A stretch of 64,000 nucleotides of DNA from Silene conica (GCA_029255685.2 CM055312.2:67374292-67438291), one strand, 5' to 3'; numbered from the stretch's first letter, positions 21,522 to 33,388 are shown. The notes: generated by a model not told the origin, from the letters alone. Numbers and translations: made by a program.

Positions 21522-22508
21522 TCATCGTAGAAATTCAAAAGAGTCGAGCTTCAGAATTTTCTGTATCATGTCACTCGATGATTAAAAAATTTAACCGTTA
21601 TAGTTTAAAATATTTATCGTTTTAATTTGAAAAGGTAATCAATGTAATTAAAAAAAGTAAGCGTTTTAATTTGAAAATGTAACCGTTGTAATTCAAAAAA
21701 GTAACCGTTTTAATTTGAAAATATAAGCGTTATAATTTAGCTATAACTACCAGTGACTCTATGTAAAGCTTCATTTACATCAAATCACAACAAAAATGGC
21801 AACGAATGCTCAACAAATTAGAATGTATCAACTAGAAAATCGATTCCATTGCTTTCGATTTACCTAAGTTCGCTATCAACTACATACCCTAGCAGAAACA
21901 TATTCAGAGAGCTTCATCTTCATAACCTCCTTCAAAATAGTCGGCCTCTCGCAGCACTTAATCGACGATCTCAACCGATCCATCTCGAGTTCAGTCCAAT
22001 TAGTGAACGCTACATGTCCATCAAAACTCCGTAAGACAAACCAATTAGCAGGCCCACCAACAACGGGACCTCTAACGATCCAATAAGTATCTCTCCTTGC
22101 CGGCCTCGACCTCTTAGTGCTCGATGAAGTCTCCCTAATTCTCACACATCGGCCTAAAGTATCTCGACCCACCCTTTGAGAAACCAATAATTGCGTTGCT
22201 GGGTTCGGTGCAATCCGAAAATCCCGCGCCTCCTCCACGTCCTCCTTTGATTCCTTCTTTGCTACACGCCGGAAATTACCGGCTAAATCTCGTGCCATTT
22301 CCATCTCTGAATCACCACTAGTAACGTGACCGGGTGTCGAAATCATAATCGTATGAGGTGACCGTGCTATAGACGATGGTAAATGTCTCAAAAGTAACGT
22401 GGCCAAATGGCGCTTAGAAGATGTCACCTTCCGACCAAAAGTACCGTCTTGGAGTTTCGTAACAGTTGTCGCTCTCCGATCTACATTTCTATCTTCTTTA
22501 CTAGCCAT
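21522..22508 (-). CDS. Candidate host gene, 219-codon protein of unknown function (complement join 21888..22508, 21522..21560)
   Basis: The start is ATG at 22508, directly after an acceptor (TTCGAATAATGCAG, AG at 22509-22510). The first coding exon, 22508-21888, is 621 bp, an exact 207 codons. It ends at AGG followed by GTATGT (donor at 21887). The next acceptor GATACAG lies at 21561-21562, and 39 bases then read in phase to TGA at 21522. The protein is basic and hydrophilic: MASKEDRNVDRRATTVTKL at the start, then HLATLLLRHLPSSIARSPHT, an acidic/basic middle (KKESKEDVEEARDFR), a TYWIVRGPVVGGPANWFVL core, and a C-terminal helix (EMDRLRSSIKCCERP). No transmembrane segment or signal peptide is visible. 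I do not recognise the family. It could be a real gene, or a captured fragment inside an undetected element. Only the intact frame and splice sites support it. Confidence 0.5.
21588..21740. repeat. Tandem repeat in intron 2 of the candidate gene
   Basis: A unit of roughly 28 bp, core GTAACCGTTTTAATTTGAAAA, occurs four to five times with variation. AT-rich and non-coding. Confidence 0.6.
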
Positions 22509-23563
22509 CTGCATTATTCGAACTAAAATGTTTAAAAAACATATTATCAACTAAACAAATAAAATCCTAAATTACACAGCTAAAACAAATGATATAATAA
22601 TAAAAACAATTCAATTCAATTAAACATTACAAAATTAACATTATTCTCATATTTATTAGTTTTAATTGAATTGAATTAACATTATAAAACTAATAAATAT
22701 GAGAATCAAGTTAATTTTCTAATGTTTAATTGAATTAAACAATTAAAATAAATATTTGAATTAAACATTACAAAATTAATTAAACATTAATATCATGGCA
22801 TCCACTAATCAATTATTCGACTTGAAAAATTCTAGATTTTATAAAATCTCCAAATTTAAACGAGTAAATAAATAAGGAGAATTATAAAATTACCAATTAA
22901 AATAAAATTAGACAATTGAAAAGTGTTAAATTAAAGCAAATAATCGAATTTAAAAGCGAATTTTAAAAAAATACGAACCATGGTGGAAACGTTGAACATC
23001 AACGTTCAACCATGGCTTACACATTGATATTCAACGTGCCACCATGGAATCACGTTGATATTCAACATTCAAGCCATGGCCTGAACCTTCCTATATACTG
23101 TTTGTGCTTGCCACGGGCGACCGAAGAATGTGTCCGTGCAGCCTAGGCCACACATTGAATCTCAACGTGTCAACCAAGACAACACGATGAACTTCAACGT
23201 GCCAGCCAAGGGCAACACGAAGATGTTCAACGTGCAACCCATAACCCATATTTTGATTCCAAAACCAGATTTTTCGCAAAACCAAGCATTAACAACATTG
23301 GAAATAAAAAGTAAACAAATTAACAACTAATTTACTTCAATTCATGAACAACACAACAAATTAAAACAAAAATCAATCAAATTACATCAACTTAATTAAA
23401 ATAAACAAAAATTCAATCTAACAAACTAATTTCTAACTAAAATAAGGTTACTAAACATATAATCATATGACTATAACATTCATAAACTAATTTATGATTC
23501 AATTCATCCATTCATACATTTATTTACATTTGAATACAAAAAAAACCAGAAAAAAAAACATAC
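22509..23563 (-). other. Predicted intron 1 of the candidate gene (1055 bp, 5' UTR intron)
   Basis: Donor CCCAAAAAG/GTATGTTT at 23564/23563 and acceptor AATGCAG at 22509. It is AT-rich, as plant introns are. It includes a foldback (TTCTCATATTTATTAG near 22642 against CTAATAAATATGAGAA near 22690) and the palindrome-rich block 22978-23240. The small ORFs at 23091-23330 are repeat translations. Confidence 0.45.
22978..23240. repeat. Palindrome-rich repeat block (CCATGG / TCAACGT motifs)
   Basis: Variants of CAACGTGCCAACCATGG recur six to eight times. Arms pair across short loops: ACGTTGA/TCAACGT separated by three bases near 22990-23006, enclosed by CCATGGT/ACCATGG. Another pair is TCAACGTG.. 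against ..CACGTTGA near 23032-23064. Denser in G/C than its surroundings. Confidence 0.6.
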
Positions 23564-23805
23564 CTTTTTGGGCAGAATTTGCAGTAAGCAGGGAGTTGTT
23601 GTGGTGGATAGTCAGCGGCGCTAGAGGTGAATGTGGTGGTGAACGTGGTGCACGGTGGTGGTGAAGTTGGTGGTGTTTTTAGTGTAGTTTTAGTGATAAT
23701 TGAAAAGAGAGGAAAAAAGGAAAAGGAAGAGAGAGATGGAGGGTAGCGACTGTTATTTAAACTGAAAACGCCGACTAAGTTTACTAATCGGGTTTATAAT
23801 GGGAA
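23564..23805 (-). promoter_or_regulatory. Predicted promoter and non-coding exon 1 of the candidate gene
   Basis: On the minus strand CATTATAAACCC (about 23795-23805) is a TATA-like box. About 30 bases on starts a CT-rich leader (CCATCTCTCTCTTCC) typical of plant 5' UTRs, ending at the donor AAAAAG/GTATGT (23564). No ATG opens a long frame in the leader, so translation would start in exon 2. The part with repeated GTGGTGGTGAA is low complexity. Confidence 0.4.
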
Positions 23806-24592
23806 AAAATATAATAGTTGGGTTTAACTTAGACCTGATCATGGGCCGGGCTGGGTCGGGTTTAGGCCGGGCTCGTGCTAAATGAACAACCCAAATACAT
23901 GGGTCGGGTCAAGTCTTGAACGGGGGCAGAGTTTTGGCCAAAGCTCATAATTGTTCGGGCTATAATGGGCCAAAATAATACAATATAGAACAATCAACAA
24001 AATTGATATGTGAACAAACTATTAGTAACGAAATAAAATTTTCAAGTCTTAGGTGTTTGACTACTACTCTTTTGGCCAGGAGAACAATACCACAGTAGTA
24101 TAGTACCATACATAACTCATGAGTTAACAAAAAGTTATTAGTACACTAACTAATTAAAGTTATACGATAAAATTATAAAAATATTCGCAAAGTTGATAAT
24201 TCAATGCACACTGATATTAGATTATTAGCGTCAATCTGATATATATATATATATGATTCCAACTTTCGAGCTATTTTTTTAAAATATAACTTCGAGTCAG
24301 GCCGGGTCAATAAGCGGGCCTTTAGGTTGGCCCAAACTCGGCCCTATTTTATATCAGGTTCTTTTGGGCCGGGCCACGGGCTTCGAGCTTTTTGGGCTAA
24401 ACTTTCGGTCGACGCTTGAAAAAAAATCGGGTTAGGCCGGATCGGGTCACCGGGTCTGAGCCATCTGATCAACTCTAATTTATTTTTATTTTTTTGTTGA
24501 AATGTAAATATTATTATTGAAAATCATTGAACAAGTACAATATCCATTACTATCAGACTCACACCTCAGCAGAGGAGAGTACACTGCTCAAA

Positions 24593-27500
24593 TTACATAA
24601 GTTTTCCAACCCAAGTTTGATCTTTTTCCATCAACTGCCCCTGTATCTTATATTTGATTCTGCTTTGAATATCCATCTGAATAAGAGTTGCACATTTCTC
24701 TGGAGTAATCAGCTTGCCCTCTAGTCTGCTTATATTTCTCTGATACCACAAATGATAGATAGTTGGGTTCAAGATGCTGTTGACAATCCCCTTCTTAAGC
24801 CTTGAGTACTTAAGCTTTGCTCTCCATTGTTGAATATTGCTGCCTGGTAAGGAAATACCAGTCCATTTTTGTAAACATCGAAGCACCCTGATGCTGTAAA
24901 TGCAGGAGAAGAAAATATGGTTCTGTGATTCTGGTTGTTGCTCACAGATGCAACAGTTCTGGTTAGTAATTATCCCCCATTGTGCTAGTTTATCTCGAGT
25001 ATTCAGCCTACTATGCTGGTAAATCCAGGCAATGAAAGCATGTTTGGGAATACTCCATTTGGTCCAGATGAAAGGATACCAAGGAATTCTAGCAGGAGCA
25101 GGTTTTAGCCAGGTATATCCTTTTTGAATAGTATACTCCCGGCCCCTCACCATCGTCCATTCTTGCTGGTCATACGCATCTTGCAGAGCCTCTTTCATGT
25201 GACACACTTTCTTCCAGGTCCAACCAGCCTCTTTAGGGGGTGAGTACTCCCTCCATTGCTGCCCTTTCAGGTATACATGTTGTACCCATTGCACCCACAA
25301 CTTGTTTGGGTTAGAATAAATCCACCAAACCAGTTTTCCTATAGCTGCTTTATTCCATAACTGCTCGTTTCTCAACCCCAAACCACCCTCACTGTAAGCT
25401 GTGCATATTTTATCCCAGGCCACCAGAGGTGCTTTCACATATTCTGCCCCCCCATCCCAGAGAAAGTTCCTGCAGATGGCTTCAATACGCCTAATGATTG
25501 CTTTGGGGAGGATGAAAATAGAGGCCTAGTAGGTGTGAAGAGTCCTTAGAACTGGTTTTATAAGCACCAGTCTGCCTGCATACGACAGTTTTTTGTACCC
25601 AGGCCCCTGATTCTATCAGTCACCTTATCAATTAGGCTTTGGCAGTCCCTGATAGTCAGCTTGGCAGGTTTGATGGGTACTCCGAGATATTTGAACGACA
25701 TCTTTCCTTCTATACAACCAGAAACATGAACTATGTCTTGTCTTATAGTTGTCTGCACCCCATTAAAGAACACATTTGATTTTCCTTTGCTCATAGCTAG
25801 GCATGAAGCTTGGGAGAAATTAGCAATGTCCTAATGAGGATCATCATTGAGGCAGTGTCTCCTTTAGAGAACATAAGCAGATCATCTGCAAACATCAGGC
25901 TACTAAGTTTCATAGGCTTGCATAATGGATGAAATTTGAAGTCCATGGTTGAGGTAGTATGGGCCAATAATCTAGTTAAGTACTTCATACATATGGTAAA
26001 AATAAGGGGTGATAGCGGATCCCCTTGCCTCAAGTCTCTCTTCCCTTGGAAGAACCCAAAACTCTCCCCATTCAAGTTAAGAGTATAGGTAGCTAGGTGT
26101 GGTCACACAAGCTCTGATCATTTGAGTGAAATTTACAGGGAACTTCATAGCTTTTATCATCTGAAACAAGAAAGGCCATTCAATAGTATCATAAGCTTTT
26201 ACAAGATCAATTTTGAACAGGCACCTGGGGGACACAGTCTTCCTCCCATACAGTTGACTAGGTCTTGACATATAAGGATGTTTTCCAATATATGTCTACC
26301 TTGAATGAACCCTCCTTGAGTGAGAGCGATCAGATCAGGGAGCACCTTTGAGAGTCTTGTACAGAGCAATTTGGAGATGCATTTATACACTACATTACAG
26401 CATGCTATCGGTCTGAATTGAGTCACATTCAGGGGGTGGGCCACCTTGGGAATCAGAGTTACATGTGTAGCATTCATTTATTTTAGGATCTGGCCATTAC
26501 TGAAAAAGTCTTGAATGGCAGTGCAAATATCTTGGCCTATAATATCCCAGCTTTCTTTAAAAAATTTACTTGAATACTCATCTGGTCCTAGTGCTTTGTC
26601 ATTGGGTATACTAAACATGATGGATTTGATTTCTTCAGCTGTCACAGGTGCTAGGAGCTCCTGCACAGGTTCAGATGTACACACATTCCCCTTCCTTACA
26701 ATGCTCTTATTAACTCTGGTTGTAGCCTTACTGGTACCCAAGAGATCTTGATAAAACTCCAAGAATCTCTGTTGGATATCTGCCTGAGAGGTGATAACAT
26801 TATCATTCAAATCTGCCAGTTGCAAAATCTGATTATGCCTTCTCCTTGCTTTCAGCACTCCATGAAAGTAACTTGTATTGGAATCTCCATCCTTATCCCA
26901 CTGCACTTTAGCCTTCTGCCTAAGGTATTCCTGTTGTGCTTCATACAACTGCAAGTACTCACTTCTAGCTTCTATCTCATTGCTTATGAGCTCCTTATCA
27001 GAAGGATCAGTCCCTAATTTGGCTTGAATCTCAGCCAGGTGTAGTAGGGCAATGTTTGCTTTGTTTTCAATGTCTGCAAAATGACTCTTATTCAGCTGCT
27101 TCAGATCAGCTTTTAAAGCCTTCAGATATTTAACCACCTGAAACATCTTATTGCCTCTAATCTGAGTAGACCATTCATTCTGTACTATATCCTTGAAAAG
27201 AGGTGATTGGCACCACATGTTCTCCTGCCTCCATCTTGCTTGTGTTGAACCATACATGGAGTGTGATCAAACATACCTTCATGCAGGAAATTTGCATACA
27301 TATCAGGATGTACATTCAGCCATTCCTGATTCACTAACCATCTGTCAAGTTTGCTGTAGATTCTATCAGAAGGACATTGTTTATTATTCCATGTGAAGTA
27401 GGCTCCTTGGTAAGGACTATCAATGACATTGCAAAGATGGATGCAATGCAAAAAAGGGTTAGCTGCAGCCTGATTAAAACTCCCACCTACTCTTTCCTCA

Positions 27501-27973
27501 GCCTTCAAAATACAGTTAAAATCACCTTCAAGTGCCCAGAGGCCATTGAAATTCTGACTCAGTCTAGTCAATTGGTTCCAAAGGGGCTCTCTTTCCTTAA
27601 TACCATTGTATGCATAAACAAAAGTGAGGTAAAAGTCTGCGTTCATCATTTTGAGGTGCACCTTCAAATGTACGAATTGGGCATCATACTCCAGGAAAGT
27701 AACATCTACTGATTGAGGATTCCAAAGAATCCAAATTCGTCCACCAGGGTGATGAGCATTATTAGTTGAAATACTCCATGTATTAAACATAACCATAGTT
27801 TTATTAATATTATGACTCTTTATTTTAGTCTCAAGTAAAGCATAAATATCTATATTATTCTGCAACAGGAAATTATTTATAGCCCGTTGTTTATTCATCC
27901 TATTCATACCTCTCACATTCCAAAACCCGAGCTTCATTGATGAGAGGTTTGGGGATCGTGACCATTTCCACAC
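24593..27973 (-). pseudogene. LINE ORF2: endonuclease, reverse transcriptase, zf-RVT
   Basis: ORF2 probably starts at 27937 (MKLGFWNVRG), whose ATG overlaps the ORF1 stop as ATGA. The apurinic-type endonuclease runs to about 27200 with LLETKI, EGDFNCI, SDRIYSKLDRW and FDHTPC. Reverse transcriptase follows with LIPKVAHP and [12 protein letters not shown] (26440-26380), [26 protein letters not shown] (26215), LRQGDPLSPLIF (26030), MFADDLLMF (25890) and FKYLGVPI (25700). The C-terminal zf-RVT region has WSIPKHAFIAW and CCICEQQPESQNHIFFSC (about 25060-24900). Frameshifts near 27240, 26230, 26080, 25795 and 25550, and a stop at 26478, disable it. The enzyme nicks target DNA and copies LINE RNA there. 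Confidence 0.88.
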
Positions 27974-29157
27974 CTATCCTCCCATTCATTACTTTGTATG
28001 TGCTGTGGACTTGACACAACTTCTGTTGGTCTTGTTGGTTTTGGGAGTGGTGGGAACTCATGTAACTGTTCTAGCACACTAGCCCCTATAGGAGGCATAG
28101 TCAGAATGGGAGTGATCAGTGGGTTCTCCTTAGATGTTGGCTCTGTAATTCTAGGCTTCTCAATTCTCCTCCATTCCATTTTTGCTGGCATATTTTGTTT
28201 AGGCATCTGTCTGCACTGTGTTTGATCATGCCCCAGTTTTTTACACTTGGTGCAATGGATAGGTTTCCATTCATATTCCACTGTGATTTCTCGCACTTGT
28301 TGTTTCTCATCCAAAAACTTAATCTTATTAGGGCATTTTTGATCCACTGTCATTTCAACCAAGACTCTCTAGCATACCCTATCCTAGCCTTTTGCGCAGT
28401 TGTTTCATCAGTTTTAATGAATGGCCCTATGATACTGGCAATTTTGGCTAGACTATTTCCCATGAATAGGTAGATTATGCAATCTTACCCAAGAAGGAAC
28501 GTTTTTCACCTCTGCCTTTTCCAATGCAATATCCTCTTGCCATGGCTTGATGATAACTGGTTTACCATCAAAAGTATAGTAGCCTGCATTTAGCACTTTC
28601 TCCTGCAACTCCTTGGTGGAGAATCTCACTATGAAGACTCCATTATGTAAGAACGAAATGACATCAATTTGTCTCCAAATACGTCGTAGAAAACCTTCTA
28701 AAACCGCAGGAGAGGGATTGGCTCCCAGAATGAATCCATACACGTCCTGTTTCCAATATTCCACTTCTTTCTGGACATCATCCGCATATATTTGAATCAA
28801 TGTTTCTTCTGGTTCTTCCATGATTTTCTCAACTCTCCTCCCATGTACTGTGAACCATTCTCCATTACCATCATCACTCTGTTTTGCCATTGGTGAGTTA
28901 TTTTTATATTTGTATGCTTCACTCTCCTCCTCATCCGAATTACTCCCCTCATCATCATCTTCATCATCAAGATTAAAGGGAGTAACCCCAATTATGCTCT
29001 GTAGGCTGCCATGCTTCAAAGCTTCATCCTCATTAGGTTTTTTTGTGTGTCTTTGTTCATTGTTATCACTATTGTCAGTGTCCTTTTGTTTAGTCCCCTT
29101 CCTCCTGGTAGTTATGTTCTTCAATTTAGCAGATTTGGAAGCAGAATTCCTTGCCAT
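27934..29157 (-). pseudogene. LINE ORF1: DUF4283-type nucleic-acid-binding protein with CCHC knuckle
   Basis: Starts MARNSASKSAKLKN at 29157. An acidic region (DDEDDDEGSNSDEEESEAY) precedes the DUF4283 RNA-binding fold: YGFILGANPSPAVLEGFL, ISFLHNGVFIVRF and KPVIIKPWQ (28780-28530). After a stop and frameshift near 28455-28365 the frame resumes with EYEWKPIHCTKCKKLGHDQ, a CCHC zinc knuckle (28270-28210), and a Pro-rich tail. It acts as the RNA chaperone/packaging partner of ORF2. The N-terminus is closely similar to ORF1 of the plus-strand LINE at 32128, so both belong to one family. Confidence 0.85.
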
Positions 29158-29254
29158 GGATGCAAGAGATCCTGTGTCAAAATCGCCTCTTGATCGCCGT
29201 AATTAGAGAGGATTAGGGTTTTTTCCAATTGTGATGATCAGCTCTAATTTAACT

Positions 29255-30734
29255 ATCATCTTAAAATTTTGGTTGAAATAGTTTATTTATTATGGTATGA
29301 AGTGAGATCAAGGGTCATGGGTTTAAATTCCGGCAACCTCTAATAACTCATGAAGTGAAATTTCAGCATATGATTTGGAGGAATCTGTGCATTAACCACA
29401 CTTCAATCCCAATGGACATTCAAGTGAAGTGGCTTAATATAAATAAATATAATAGTTGAGCCTAGACCATCATCTTAACATTTTGATTAAGATGGGTTTA
29501 TTTAATATTGTACACGATTATCATACATGCGAAATGGCAGAAAAGTAACTCCCCCGCGATCAGCATGCCTTACTTGAGACGGACATATTTGTTACAAGTT
29601 TACGACGGGTCAAATACCACCCATATAGGTAGATAAAATAAAGCAGTTTGTTATTTTGAATGCTCTATGTTTTGTCTTATCTACCCACATGAATAATATT
29701 TAACCCGTCGCAAGCTTGCAACGAATATACCCGTCATAAACGAGAATTTGTGCCCCGCAATAGTTTTCGCGGTACCACTTTTGTGCGTCTTTCTCTTTTT
29801 ACTTTGTTTTCATCGTCGTTCTCATTGTTAAGTTTGCTCAGTTCTTGTTCATATTTTATTACAAATTGCATCTCATACAAATCAACCCCATTTCAACGCA
29901 AAAAGGAGTAGATCACTTCAACCCTTTTGTAAATGATTTAAGCAGTTTGGCTAAAACAGACTTAAAGTAGTGTTAATCATAGCAATATTTTAACGCCATG
30001 TTGTCGAATCCTTGACCTCAAACTCAAAAGATAGACTCTTTTATTTATTTTTAAAGCCAACTTTTTTTTTGGTTAAGTTGCATGGATATTAAAGAAAGGT
30101 ATGATGAGAGGTTGCAATGTGTATGGTGGTAGTTGTTGTAGCCTGTGGATTAGAACGTGGCTAAACTGAGCAACTTATTAACTCAATTACTGAAATTTAA
30201 GAGTTTGTCTGGTTATACTCAACTTTGCAAACATCTTACCCAAATTCTTATTTGTGACCGGGTATATATATTTGTCACATACTTACCACATATCAAGTAA
30301 TATCCATATAGGATAGATAAAATAAAAGCAAAATATCGAAAAAATAGCAAAGTGTTTTGGCCTGTCACAAAAGAAACTTCCTAAACATGTTAATGTGTGC
30401 AAGCCTGCGGGAAGTAAAAACACCCCTTTCATTATTTGCCCTTATTATTATTCCATATAATCGTATAAATTGCACGGGTATCTTTTAAAAAAAAAAATAG
30501 TACATAAATATTATGAACAAAACATAAATGATATAATTGGGCGGAATTTTAGTATTAATTTTTGTAACTTTGCTGATAAATTTTAGTCATTTGACAAAAA
30601 ATATCTGACCAGGGTAACTTTAAAATCGGGAAAATAAATTTATACTTCTCGTAAGTATACTAAATCTCTTTTTTGTTATAGAACTAAAACGTTTGTTATT
30701 ATAAACTGTTCAAAAGTTTTCCAAAATTAATTTC
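29255..30734. other. AT-rich spacer without genes
   Basis: Apart from the MITE at 29568-29752 I see no gene. CATCATCTTAACATTTTG near 29470 resembles CATCTTAAAATTTTGG near 29260, a weak direct repeat. GACCGGGTATATATATTTG near 30257 and TGCACGGGTATC near 30473 look like termini of decayed elements but have no partner I can identify. Confidence 0.4.
29568..29752. mobile_element. Mutator-like MITE with arms of about 75 bp
   Basis: The left arm contains TTACAAGTTTACGACGGGTC and GGTAGATAAAATAAAG. The right arm is its inverted, diverged copy (CTTATCTACCCACATGAATA, AACCCGTCGCAAGCTTGCAA). Very small spacer, no ORF. Same family style as 745-1000 and 1890-2510. Confidence 0.55.
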
Positions 30735-31418
30735 TTGGAATTAAAATATTTTGTTTTATAATTTTTTAGTTCATCTGTAGTTACATTTTAGTATTTAAAT
30801 TTCTTATTCTTATCAATTGGTATAATTTATTATTAATATTATTTTAATCAAAATATTGCCATTTCTGAAACAACATTAATATTTTCGTACGTACGAAACG
30901 TAAAACGTAATTATTTACGTATCAACATAAACATAGCGGTTTTTCAGAAATTAAATTCATTTTCTTTGCTGCGGGACCCACATTTACTTATTTTTTAAAC
31001 AAAAAAAACCTAAATGTGATGAGGTGGCTTCATAAGGATGGGTTAAATGTTTTGCTATTTATATAGATAAGATTTATTGGAATTAAAATATTTTGTTTTA
31101 TAATATTTTAGTTCATCTGTAGTTACATTTTAGTATTTAAATTTCTTATTCTTATCAATTGGTATAATTTATTATTAATATTATTTTAATCAAAATACTG
31201 CCATTTCTGAAACAACATTAATATTTTCGTACGTACGAAACGTAAAACGTAATTATTTACGTACCAACATAAACATAACGGTTTTTCAGAAATTAAATTC
31301 ATTTTCTTTGCTGCGGGACCCACATTTACTTTTTTTTTAAACAAAAAAAAACGTAAATGTGATGAGGTGGCTTCATAAGGATGGGTTAAATGTTTTGCTA
31401 TTTATATAGATAAGATAG
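30735..31418. repeat. Tandem duplication, 2 x 342 bp
   Basis: Unit 30735-31076 and unit 31077-31418 are nearly identical, differing by a few bases. Each contains TTTTCGTACGTACGAAACGT, a palindromic core, and ends GCTATTTATATAGATAAGAT. No coding capacity. Arrangement and identity fit a recent unequal crossover or replication slippage of an older AT-rich element. Confidence 0.85.
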
Positions 31419-32127
31419 CCAATATAGGTCGGTTACACGTGAAGCTACAACAATAAAGTATCTACAATCCAACAAGGTCTACTTGAACGGAGGTTCTTTT
31501 GAATGACGAGTCGCTTAATTATTACTATGTTATTAGCAATAATGTACCTTGTAATTGTTTTGTATCACGATCTGAGTTTGGTTGTCGAGTTAGGTGCAAG
31601 CACGGACGGATCCAGAATTTAGAAGTGGGGTGGGTTAGGCTCATGTCCGCGATGGTTAGTCATACGAAACCTTCAAAACGTATAATTGAGGTCGCACATA
31701 TGTGAAAGATGTTAGTCAATTGGGTTGCTCCCTTTGTCACAGACTTACAGTCATTTTGGCAAATTCTTATTATTTATAAATGGTATTTTATTGATAGGCA
31801 AATTAAACAAATAATAAAGACAGGGGTATATCTTATATAAATATAAAGTATGATTGAATATTAAAAAATGTGTACTTGTCTAAATCTAATTTACAATATT
31901 ATTCAAGGATAAAAGTTTCGCTATATACTACTAAATTCAATCATCATTAAAAAAAACGAAAACGTCTTGTAATCTCCTTCTCTTTAAAATACAATGTTTT
32001 TGTATTCTCGAATAGACAAATATATTTGTATCAACTTTGTTAAAACTAAGGATTCTTATTATAATAAAAAAGGAATGTAGAGATAGAGAGAGAAAGGAGA
32101 TTGTCTATGAAATCAAGGCGAATTTCA

Positions 32128-33359
32128 GAGACGATGATTGTGGCACGGAATTCAGCATCTAAATCTAGTACAAATCAAAAACAAAAACAAAAAACACATT
32201 CTAATAAATTTGATCTTCTCTCGACTACAGTTCAAGATGAATTTCCTGCTTTGATAAGTCATGAAGGACCCTCAAGTATTGATGTGCGGAAGGAGCGTTC
32301 TATGGGAAGTATAATTGGTATATAACTGCTTCCTTTAGAATCGTTGGTGGAGGATGACATTGATGAAGATGAACTGGAAATTCCTCAGAATTTGGAACCA
32401 ATTGCAGAAGAAAAAGAGATGTTCCAGTTTACTGCAGAAGAAGTGCAAACTGAGATGGAATTCTGGAATTTTTCGGTAGTCTGTTTCATCTTGGGTGCTA
32501 ATCCGCCGTGGGAGATTGTTGAAGGGTTTATAAAGAGTTATGGATGCAACATCAGATTTTATCCGTTTCTTTCTTACCTAATGGAGTTTTCCTGGTTCTT
32601 TTTAAAACCCAAGATGCAGTAGATGCGGTTTTAAAGCAGGGTCACTACTTGTTTGATAATAAGCCCCTAATTGTGAAGCAATGGTCTAGTGAGTCTGATT
32701 TAGTTAAACATATTGTTAAATCAGTTCCAGTATGGGTCAAAATGCATAATCTGTCTTTAAAGTTTTGGGGAAAAGGGTTGGCTAAGATTGCTTGATTAAT
32801 TGGAGACTATGTTAAGTGTTATCAGTCAACAGAGGATAAGACAAGATTAGGATATGCTAGGGTGATGATAGAGATAAAATTTGGCAGAGAATTACCAGAT
32901 ATTGTCAAATTGTATGATGAGCTTTGAGTTGTGGTTAAAGTTAAAATTGAATATGAATGGAAGCCTGTGGTGTGTCAAGGATGTAAAGGTGTTGGACACT
33001 CAAAACAGGATTGTAGGAAGAAGAAGAAGCAAGCACATCTTGTTAAGGCTAAAACGAAAGTCTGGAAGCCTAAACAGGTGGAACAACAACAACAACAGCC
33101 TGTGCAGGAGATTGAGAGACCTATAGTTGAAATCCCACTACGTACTCATGTGGTGTGGCACAAAGATGGTAACTATTCAATGGGTAATACTCCATTGAGA
33201 CCAAATATGAGGATGAGTAGGCATGAGACAGCAGGTGCTTGCAGTAATCACACATTTGGACAACAAACATTTCTTGAGGTTTTGAATAGGTCGAATACAC
33301 CCAAGGAAGGAATTGGGACAAGTGGTAATGATCCTCACCATTTGGTGGGGGATGTATAA
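32128..33359 (+). pseudogene. LINE ORF1 (DUF4283 plus CCHC knuckle)
   Basis: Begins MIVARNSASKSS. An acidic stretch (VEDDIDEDELEIPQ) leads to the DUF4283 fold: FILGANPPWEIVEGFI, LPNGVFLVLFKTQD and KPLIVKQW (32490-32690), then VPVWVKMHNLSLKFWGKGLA. The knuckle VCQGCKGVGHSKQDCRKKKK lies at 32970-33025. Stops near 32322 and 32795 and frameshifts near 32560 and 32920 break it. The final codons end GDV with TAA at 33357-33359, overlapping the ATG of ORF2 (33352). Confidence 0.83.
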
Positions 33360-33388
33360 TCTAGGATTCTGGAATGTTAGGGGACTAA

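Larger units (their letters stand above)
24483..29234 (-). mobile_element. L1-type LINE, full length but mutated
   Basis: Minus-strand non-LTR retrotransposon of about 4.75 kb with ORF1 and ORF2 in the usual plant L1 order and an A-rich 3' tail (plus-strand T tract 24480-24497). The target duplication is TGATCA(A/G)CTCTAATTTA, 17 bp with one mismatch, at 24466-24482 and 29235-29251. The 5' end is about 60 bp upstream of the ORF1 start, so the insertion looks full length. It landed in the last bases of a hAT element. Confidence 0.88.
23830..29246. mobile_element. Non-autonomous hAT element split by a LINE
   Basis: Left terminus TAGACCTGATCATGGGCC at 23830. Right terminus, read inward on the minus strand from 29246, is TAGAGCTGATCA. 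The element proper is 23830-24482 plus 29235-29246. Flanks GTTTAACT (23822-23829) and ATTTAACT (29247-29254) form an 8-bp target duplication with one change, visible only once the LINE between them is removed. Subterminal regions are rich in GGGCCGGG/GGGTCGGG. No transposase. Confidence 0.7.

Noticed and set aside
29300-29345. GGGTTTAAATTCCGGC as a Pol III B box
   Set aside because: It departs from the consensus at key positions and no A box lies at a suitable distance.
30440-30490. TGCACGGG motif as a possible Helitron 3' end
   Set aside because: No matching stem of adequate length and no CTRR end at the right distance.
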